From the NCBI GenBank assembly GCA_029288195.1, contig JARFPR010000027.1, positions 1 through 10,655 on the forward strand: a DNA stretch of 10,655 bases. Direction: 5' to 3'. The stretch comes from Gammaproteobacteria bacterium. Its GTDB lineage: Bacteria > Pseudomonadota > Gammaproteobacteria > GCA-001735895. Under the pieces are notes generated by a model, which saw nothing but the letters and a program-made list of their open reading frames with translations, was not told where the DNA came from and did not search any database. How positions within the stretch are numbered: position 1 is the first letter of the stretch; the number at the start of each line of letters is the position of its first letter. Below, in pieces: positions 5,851-10,655 of the stretch. A program made the translations under genes and the position numbers.

Positions 5851-6344
5851 GTTACCGATTCACGGTTCCCCACTCGCTTCCGGAGCGAACCCGAATTCGC
5901 TGGGCTGGCGATAAAACCGAACGCGCTGCCATTCACGATCTCGCGGTGCGAATCGAATCTCTGGCCGGCGTCACGCGGTCGGAACCACGTCTGGCGACCG
6001 GCAGCATCATTATCGAGCACGATGGTATCGATTGGGAAAGCCTGGAAATTCGATTGCACCGGGAGTTGGCGATCGAAATTCAACCCGCGGTACCTGCCCG
6101 GGCCAGAACCGGCCTCGAGACTTTCAACGACAATGTGAATCGGCTCGACGACAGGCTTGGCAAAATCAACCTCGATTTGAATTCGATGTCGTTCCTGTTT
6201 TTGATGCTGATGGCGGTTGCGCAGGCCGTGCAGGGCCGGGTGGGCGCATCCTCGGTCTCCTTCCTGTGGTACGCGATATCGCTGGCCGCCCGAATGCGTG
6301 CGAACAGCGGCGATAATCGAAGCGAAGAGCTTACGCCGACTTGA
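5847..6344 (+). CDS. HMA2-like domain membrane protein
   Basis: This 165-residue protein has an N-terminal domain (about 1-75) with the heavy-metal-associated-2 pattern: a first strand ending LPERTRIRW, a helix AAIHDLAVRIESLAGVT, then strands RSEPRLATGSIIIEHDG and a second helix. It has no cysteines anywhere, so no CXXC metal site. A charged linker (85-110) leads to two hydrophobic helices, SMSFLFLMLMAVAQAVQG (113-130) and SVSFLWYAISLAA (136-148). The same type of domain forms the N-terminus of the nearby P-type ATPase, suggesting interaction or joint sensing, which is inference. Its start overlaps the preceding gene by ATGA. Its 3' end overlaps the converging SAM-synthetase-like gene by 14 bases, leaving no room for a separate terminator. 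Confidence 0.8.
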   Translation: MSYRFTVPHSLPERTRIRWAGDKTERAAIHDLAVRIESLAGVTRSEPRLATGSIIIEHDGIDWESLEIRLHRELAIEIQPAVPARARTGLETFNDNVNRLDDRLGKINLDLNSMSFLFLMLMAVAQAVQGRVGASSVSFLWYAISLAARMRANSGDNRSEELTPT

Positions 6345-7536
6345 GCGCCTCGAGCTTGCTCAGGTTCTCCCATGGCAGATCGAGATCCCCCCTGCCCATG
6401 TGGCCGTAAACCGCCAAATCCTGAAAAAAGACCTGACGCTCGGACGGTAGCTGCTGTAACCGCATGTCACGCGCGATGATGCCCGGACGCAAATCGAAAA
6501 TCTGCTGCACACGGCGCATGATTTCCTGATCCTCGAGTTTGTCTTTGCCAAAACCCCGCACGCGGATGCTAAGCGGTTGCGCCTGTTCGACACTATAGCT
6601 GAGCTGGACTTCGCATTCGGGGGCGAAACCGGCCGCGACCACGTGCTTGGCCACGTCGCGCGCGGCATAGCTACCGATGCGATCGATTCTGATCGGGTCC
6701 TTGCCGCTAAGCGCGGCCGCGCTTTGGCGCGCAAATTCGCCATAGGTATCCATGCCGGTCTTGCGTCCGGTCATGCCGGAGTGCGCCACTGGGCCGCCGC
6801 CAACCATGATGCCCTTGGGGTTGATCACCACGCGCCCAAGATCGAACTCGAGTTCCGGAGCGGTGGCTTCGAGTACTGGCTCGACCACATGCTGTATCAG
6901 GTCGTCGCGTAGCTGTGCCGGCGTCGGTGCATCCCTGGTTTGCTGGGTCGCGAGAAAATTGATCGACTGGATACTGACCGGACGATTGTCGCGAAAGCCG
7001 ATCGCGACCTGGACCTGGCAATCGGGAGTCAGGTACGGCAACTGTCCGTCGAGACGTTGCCGGTTAGTGCCTCGCGCCAGCGCGTTGGCGAGCACGATCG
7101 GTAACGGCATCAGTGACTCGGTTTGATCGCAGGCATAACCAAACTGCGTAACCTGGTTGCTCGCGGTAATCGCACCCGCGGCCGTATCATCGAGTTCCTG
7201 CAGGTCGTATCGCGGCAGCGCGTAGGACAAAAACGGCGCCTGGCTCAGCATCACCGAGCAGTCTTCGGCGTTGAAATCGCCTCTGGTGTATCCGACCTCA
7301 GCGACGACATCGCGCACGATGCCGGCATTATCGATATTCGCGTTGCTGTCGATGCGCGTGGCCAGGAAAATTACCCCGCTCGATACCGCGCACTCGGCTA
7401 CCAGGCGCGAGGTGGGGTCCTGTTTCAGATAGCGGTCGAGCAGAGCATCGCTGATCAGGTCGCAAAGCTTGTCGGGATGCCCTGGCGTTACTGATTCCGA
7501 GGTAAATACGAAATCGCTATGTGTCTTCTGATTCAT
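6331..7536 (-). CDS. metK: Divergent S-adenosylmethionine synthetase (MAT) homologue
   Basis: The 401 residues keep the three-domain MAT fold and length (usual about 380-400). Clear motifs are FTSESVTPGHPDKLCD (11-26), AEC with Glu48, FGYACDQTE (132-140), GMTGRK (254-259), SGKDPIRID (277-285), YAARDVAKHVVAAGFA (290-305) and the closing YGHMGR (377-382). ATP, Mg2+ and K+ ligands equivalent to E. coli H14, D16, K17, E42, R244, K245, K265 and D271 are present. Aligned by eye from memory, several other active-site residues are replaced: E55 by Arg61, D118 by Asn127, K165 by Gln174, D238 by His252 and K269 by Arg283. Methionine use is therefore doubtful and it may not be the housekeeping MetK. The ATG at 7536 is chosen because upstream in-frame sequence lies inside the ATPase gene in another frame and is not MAT-like; AGGTGG/GGAAG precedes it. 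It overlaps the end of the ATPase gene by 20 bases, so the two form an operon. Confidence 0.85.
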   Translation of the reverse strand: MNQKTHSDFVFTSESVTPGHPDKLCDLISDALLDRYLKQDPTSRLVAECAVSSGVIFLATRIDSNANIDNAGIVRDVVAEVGYTRGDFNAEDCSVMLSQAPFLSYALPRYDLQELDDTAAGAITASNQVTQFGYACDQTESLMPLPIVLANALARGTNRQRLDGQLPYLTPDCQVQVAIGFRDNRPVSIQSINFLATQQTRDAPTPAQLRDDLIQHVVEPVLEATAPELEFDLGRVVINPKGIMVGGGPVAHSGMTGRKTGMDTYGEFARQSAAALSGKDPIRIDRIGSYAARDVAKHVVAAGFAPECEVQLSYSVEQAQPLSIRVRGFGKDKLEDQEIMRRVQQIFDLRPGIIARDMRLQQLPSERQVFFQDLAVYGHMGRGDLDLPWENLSKLEALKSA

Positions 7537-10500
7537 GATTCGTTTCTTCCACCTGGTTAGGATTGGTGATTTGGGCGCGGCGAATGCGCAATTCCTTGTA
7601 GAGTTCGTTCGCCAGCATCGGGCCTGTCGCGCCTGCGCCGACGACCAGCAGATCGCGCCAGCCCATCGGAGTATTACCCATGACCCGGCGCACAGCCGGC
7701 ACCGCGAAGGTTGCGACCTGCAGTAGCGCGGTGCCGACGAGCGCTTTCTCGAGGGCCGGGTTGCGCGGTCGCTCGCGGCCAGAATAAATACTCCGGGTTT
7801 CCGAACGACAGGCATAGGAATGTACCAATTCGGCCAGGGTCAGAGTTTGAAACGCGAGTGTCGACCCCAGTCCCGGACCGCCGTTGCGACGCCCGAAAAA
7901 ATAGGCCGCGAGGGTTCCGACGGAAATGAATCCGGATTCTATCGCCATGATCACGAGGCGTTCACGGGAAATGAGCGGGGCATCGGACGGCCGCGGCTGT
8001 TGCTTCATGACGTCGTCGCTGGGAGGTTCGAACGATAACGCCAACCCCGGAAATATATCGGTTACCAGGTTGATCCACAGTAGCTGCATCGGGTTCATCA
8101 GCGATCCCATGCCGCCGGCGATGCCGACGAGCATGACCTCAATCTCGCTGAAATTGGCGGACAACATGTAGTGGATCATCTTGCGGATGTTGGAATAAAT
8201 CGTGCGTCCCTGGCGCACCGCGAGGCGCATCGTGCGCAGGTTATCGTCCTTGATCACGACGTCTGCCACCGAGCGTGCGATATCGGTGCCGCCCTTGCCC
8301 ATCGCTACGCCGATATCGGCCGCCTTCAGCGCCGGGCCGTCGTTGATACCGTCGCCGGTCATCGCGATAACTTCTCCGGCCTGCTGCAGCGCCTGTACGA
8401 TTTCCAGTTTATGCGCCGGGCTGACCCGGGAAAAAACGTCGGTGCGCTTGACCAGACCCGATAACAGCTCGGGATCGACCTTGTCGAGATTGCTCGAATC
8501 GAGGATTTCGACACTGCCATCATCTGCCAGCCCGAGCTCGTTGGCGATGGCAAAGGCGGTGGCGCTCTGGTCGCCGGTAATCATGAGGGTCTTGATCCCG
8601 GCCTGATGAAAATCGGCCATCAGCTCGCGCATTCCCGGACGCAGCGGGTCCTGCAGGCCGATCAGGCCTACCCAGGTCAGGTTCTCGGCGTCGCGGGCAC
8701 TGTCAGTGTCGATATTGCCGTAGGCCACCGCCAGAACCCGCAGTGCATTTTCGGCCATGGTTTCGTTGGCGGCGAGGACTTCATCCTGCATTGACTGGTC
8801 GAGCGCTGCGACCCCATCCGCGGTGACGACCGAATCGCAGCGCTCCAGCACCTCGGCCGGTCGTCCCTTGACCGCTATCAGCAAGCCTTGCCCGGTCTCG
8901 TGTATCGTGCTCATCAATGGCCTGCCTTCGGCTCTTTCGCGGGTTTCGAGACGCGGGAATTCGCTCCGCAGCGCGGCAACGTCGACCAGGTTTGTCTGCG
9001 CCAGCTCCAGCAGCGCGATCTCGGTGGGCGAGCCGGTCAGCACCTCCTGCTCTAAATCGGCGTCGCTACACAACGCGATGATTTTCAGCATTTGTTGCCA
9101 TGCCCCGGAATTTATGTCGAGATCCGATTGTTCGACATTGTGCAAACTGGCCTGGTCGGTCAGCATCGTCTTGCCGGGCTGCTGCACGGCGACCACGCTC
9201 ATGTGATTGCGGGTCAGGGTACCGGTCTTGTCCAGGCACAGGTATTTCAGCGAGCCGAGCGTCTCGACCGCCTCGATCTTGCGCACGGCGACGTCGCGCT
9301 TGTTCATGTCGCGGATGCCCATCGCCAGCGTGGTCGTCGCCACTGCCGGCAAGCCTTCCGGAACCGCGGCGACCGCGAGCGAAATTGCCGTATTGAGCAT
9401 TTCGAGCCGAGGCTGTCCGCGCAGGATGCCGATGACGAAAATACCGGCGCAGATTGCGCCGCTGAGTATGCCCAGCTGCGTACCCAGCTGCTGCAGCTGC
9501 CGCTCCAGCGGCGTTTCCGGCGGACGTGTCGTCTCGACCAGCGCCTGGATCTTCCCCAGCTCGGTCGAGCTGCCGGTTTCGACCACCAGCGCATGCGCGT
9601 TACCGCCGGTGACGACGGTGCCCATGTGCAGCATATTCGAGCGGTTGCTCAAGGGTATGTCGGGGGTAATCGAATCAGAGGGTCGTTTGTCGACCGGTAA
9701 GCTTTCCCCGGTTAGCGCCGATTCGTCGACGCTTAGCCTGCGCGCACTCAGCAAGCGCGCATCGGCGGCGACCTGGCTGCCGGGCGCCAGTAACAGCACG
9801 TCACCCGGCACGACATTTTCGACCTCGACCGACCCGACGCCGCCATCGCGCAGCACGCTGGCGTGCTTTGGCGCCATCGAGTCGAGCGACGCGATGGTAC
9901 GCTCGGCCTGGCGTTCGGTATAGAAGCCTATGCCGGCATTGATCATGACCACGCTGAGAATGACCGCGGCATCGATGCGTCCCCCGGTCAGCAGGGCGAC
10001 AACCGCCGACACGCCCAACATGGCTACCGGCAGACTCTTGAATTGTTCCAGAAAGATGATCAGCTCGCTGCGCTTTTCCTGCTCGCCAAGCGAGTTCGGG
10101 CCGAATTTTTCCAGCCGCTCCAGAACATCGCCTACGGTCAGGCCCATATTCGGATCGGATTGCAGCTGTTCGAGTACCTCGGCCAGGGCCAGCGCATGCC
10201 AGCGATGACCTGAATCAGGTCTTTTCACGAGCGAGGATGGCTTGGTCCTGAATTTGAGTCGTTCGCTGAGTGGATTGGCGCCGTTAATCCCGGGCGCCGG
10301 TTGTGCCTCGACGATCTCCGGCAGAATCGAAGCGAGCGCCCGATCGATATCGACGATTATTTGTTCGGCCGGTATCGCACTATCGTAATGCAATAAAACG
10401 CCTGCGGTACGCTCGTTTACGCGGATCGAATCGACGCTGCCGAGTGTGGCAAGTGCCTCTTCGATGCGCTGCCCGACGCCACGAGAACGGTACAGGCTGG

Positions 10501-10555
10501 GCGCGCGAAAGCGCAGACGTCCCGCTACCTCGTGATGTTGAACTTGAATACGCAC
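7517..10555 (-). CDS. P2A-type cation-transporting ATPase with N-terminal HMA2-like domain
   Basis: This 1012-residue inner-membrane pump has these parts in order: an HMA2-like domain (1-75; AGRLRFRAPSL, then VDSIRVNERTAGVLLHYD) without CXXC; a cation-ATPase N domain (about 118-160; GLTVGDVLERLEKFGPNSL); the actuator loop with LTGES (281-285); M4 with VPEGLPA (398-404); the phosphorylation site DKTGTLT (Asp442); nucleotide-binding KGRP (563-566); TGD (660-662); GDGINDGPAL (734-743); M5 LSANFSEIE (798-806); M6 LLWINLVTDIFPG (825-837); and four C-terminal helices. Residues equivalent to SERCA Ca2+ ligands E309, N768, E771, N796, T799 and D800 are present as E400, N801, E804, N829, T832 and D833, which favours Ca2+ or a similar divalent ion such as Mn2+ over Cu, Zn or K. 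It resembles the bacterial CtpF/PMR1-like group. The start is GTG with AGGA four bases upstream. The gene is followed by the overlapping MAT-like gene and preceded by an FNR-like box. Confidence 0.93.
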   Translation of the reverse strand: MRIQVQHHEVAGRLRFRAPSLYRSRGVGQRIEEALATLGSVDSIRVNERTAGVLLHYDSAIPAEQIIVDIDRALASILPEIVEAQPAPGINGANPLSERLKFRTKPSSLVKRPDSGHRWHALALAEVLEQLQSDPNMGLTVGDVLERLEKFGPNSLGEQEKRSELIIFLEQFKSLPVAMLGVSAVVALLTGGRIDAAVILSVVMINAGIGFYTERQAERTIASLDSMAPKHASVLRDGGVGSVEVENVVPGDVLLLAPGSQVAADARLLSARRLSVDESALTGESLPVDKRPSDSITPDIPLSNRSNMLHMGTVVTGGNAHALVVETGSSTELGKIQALVETTRPPETPLERQLQQLGTQLGILSGAICAGIFVIGILRGQPRLEMLNTAISLAVAAVPEGLPAVATTTLAMGIRDMNKRDVAVRKIEAVETLGSLKYLCLDKTGTLTRNHMSVVAVQQPGKTMLTDQASLHNVEQSDLDINSGAWQQMLKIIALCSDADLEQEVLTGSPTEIALLELAQTNLVDVAALRSEFPRLETRERAEGRPLMSTIHETGQGLLIAVKGRPAEVLERCDSVVTADGVAALDQSMQDEVLAANETMAENALRVLAVAYGNIDTDSARDAENLTWVGLIGLQDPLRPGMRELMADFHQAGIKTLMITGDQSATAFAIANELGLADDGSVEILDSSNLDKVDPELLSGLVKRTDVFSRVSPAHKLEIVQALQQAGEVIAMTGDGINDGPALKAADIGVAMGKGGTDIARSVADVVIKDDNLRTMRLAVRQGRTIYSNIRKMIHYMLSANFSEIEVMLVGIAGGMGSLMNPMQLLWINLVTDIFPGLALSFEPPSDDVMKQQPRPSDAPLISRERLVIMAIESGFISVGTLAAYFFGRRNGGPGLGSTLAFQTLTLAELVHSYACRSETRSIYSGRERPRNPALEKALVGTALLQVATFAVPAVRRVMGNTPMGWRDLLVVGAGATGPMLANELYKELRIRRAQITNPNQVEETNHESEDT

Positions 10556-10609
10556 GCTGTCCTGCCGATGTTATTTTTCGATGCCATATGTTGTCCGAGC
10601 GAAACCAGC

Positions 10610-10618
10610 ATCATTTCA
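10610..10618 (-). promoter_or_regulatory. Candidate extended -10 for the ATPase operon
   Basis: On the minus strand this reads TGA-AATGAT, an extended -10 with a 4/6 hexamer. It begins exactly 22 bases after the FNR-like box, the spacing of class II FNR promoters, and implies a start near 10603 with a leader of about 48 bases. The hexamer itself is weak. Confidence 0.4.
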
Positions 10619-10637
10619 GCAATGGATACGCTTTTCC

Positions 10638-10651
10638 TTGATCCCAATCAT
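10638..10651 (-). promoter_or_regulatory. FNR/FixK/Anr-like box (9 of 10 bases)
   Basis: On the minus strand the site reads ATGATTGGGATCAA, which is TTGAT-N4-ATCAA with one mismatch in the first base. The centre is about -41.5 from the start predicted by the downstream -10 candidate. The box is near the window edge, so other upstream elements or an upstream gene cannot be judged. Together with the perfect box at 5450-5463 it suggests shared control of both convergent operons. Confidence 0.55.
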
Positions 10652-10655
10652 GCGC

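Noticed and set aside
7537..7815. 93-residue upstream extension of the MAT-like protein
   Set aside because: The extra sequence overlaps the ATPase gene in another frame and is Arg/Ser/Cys-rich, unlike any MAT N-terminus; the conserved domain begins right after the ATG at 7536.
9207..9923. 238-residue plus-strand open frame, and an overlapping 202-residue frame at 9092-9700
   Set aside because: Both are antisense to the core of the P-type ATPase, with low-complexity Ser/Arg/His-rich translations and no independent promoter or ribosome site.
10525..10587. 20-codon minus-strand mini-ORF starting ATG at 10587 and overlapping the ATPase GTG start out of frame
   Set aside because: It has a GGA about seven bases upstream and could be a leader peptide, but short out-of-frame ORFs are common and nothing else supports translation.
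10611..10655. Possible 3' end of an upstream minus-strand gene (14 codons then TGA)
   Set aside because: Too short to judge at the window edge; it would place the FNR-like box inside a coding sequence, so it is kept only as a caution.

Overview
The window looks like part of a proteobacterial chromosome, most likely a gammaproteobacterium. It has moderately high GC, dense short-gapped genes, an OadB-type sodium-pumping decarboxylase subunit and a PHA-system protein. I see no tRNA, rRNA, CRISPR array, transposase or integrase, and I cannot name a genus.

Layout. (1) 1-648 (+) is the C-terminal half of OadB, the membrane sodium channel/pump subunit of a biotin-dependent decarboxylase. (2) 815-3253 (-) is a full-length phosphoketolase converging on it. 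(3) 3254-3983 is a 730-base gene-poor stretch with several hairpins, one terminator-like element and palindromes. (4) 3984-4567 (+) holds a small two-helix membrane protein of unknown function and a PHA_gran_rgn-type protein. (5) 4564-5409 (-) is an EcsC-family protein that converges on the PHA gene with a shared CTAG stop. (6) 5521-6344 (+) is a translationally coupled pair: a DUF5132-like membrane protein and an HMA2-like domain membrane protein. (7) 10555-6331 (-) is a two-gene operon: a 1012-residue P2A (Ca2+-ATPase-like) cation pump with its own N-terminal HMA2-like domain, then an overlapping, strongly divergent S-adenosylmethionine synthetase homologue.

How it fits together. The most informative regulatory signal is a perfect FNR/FixK/Anr-type box (TTGAT-N4-ATCAA) at 5450-5463, placed for class II activation of the DUF5132/HMA2 pair. 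A 9/10 match with the same geometry lies at 10638-10651, upstream of the ATPase/MAT-like operon. The two convergent operons therefore look like one oxygen-responsive unit. It would combine a cation pump, two small membrane partners and a SAM-synthetase-like protein whose methionine pocket appears rewritten. Phosphoketolase (acetyl-phosphate from sugar phosphates without oxidation), a sodium-pumping decarboxylase and a PHA-associated protein nearby suit a micro-oxic or energy-limited metabolic island. That last step is inference.
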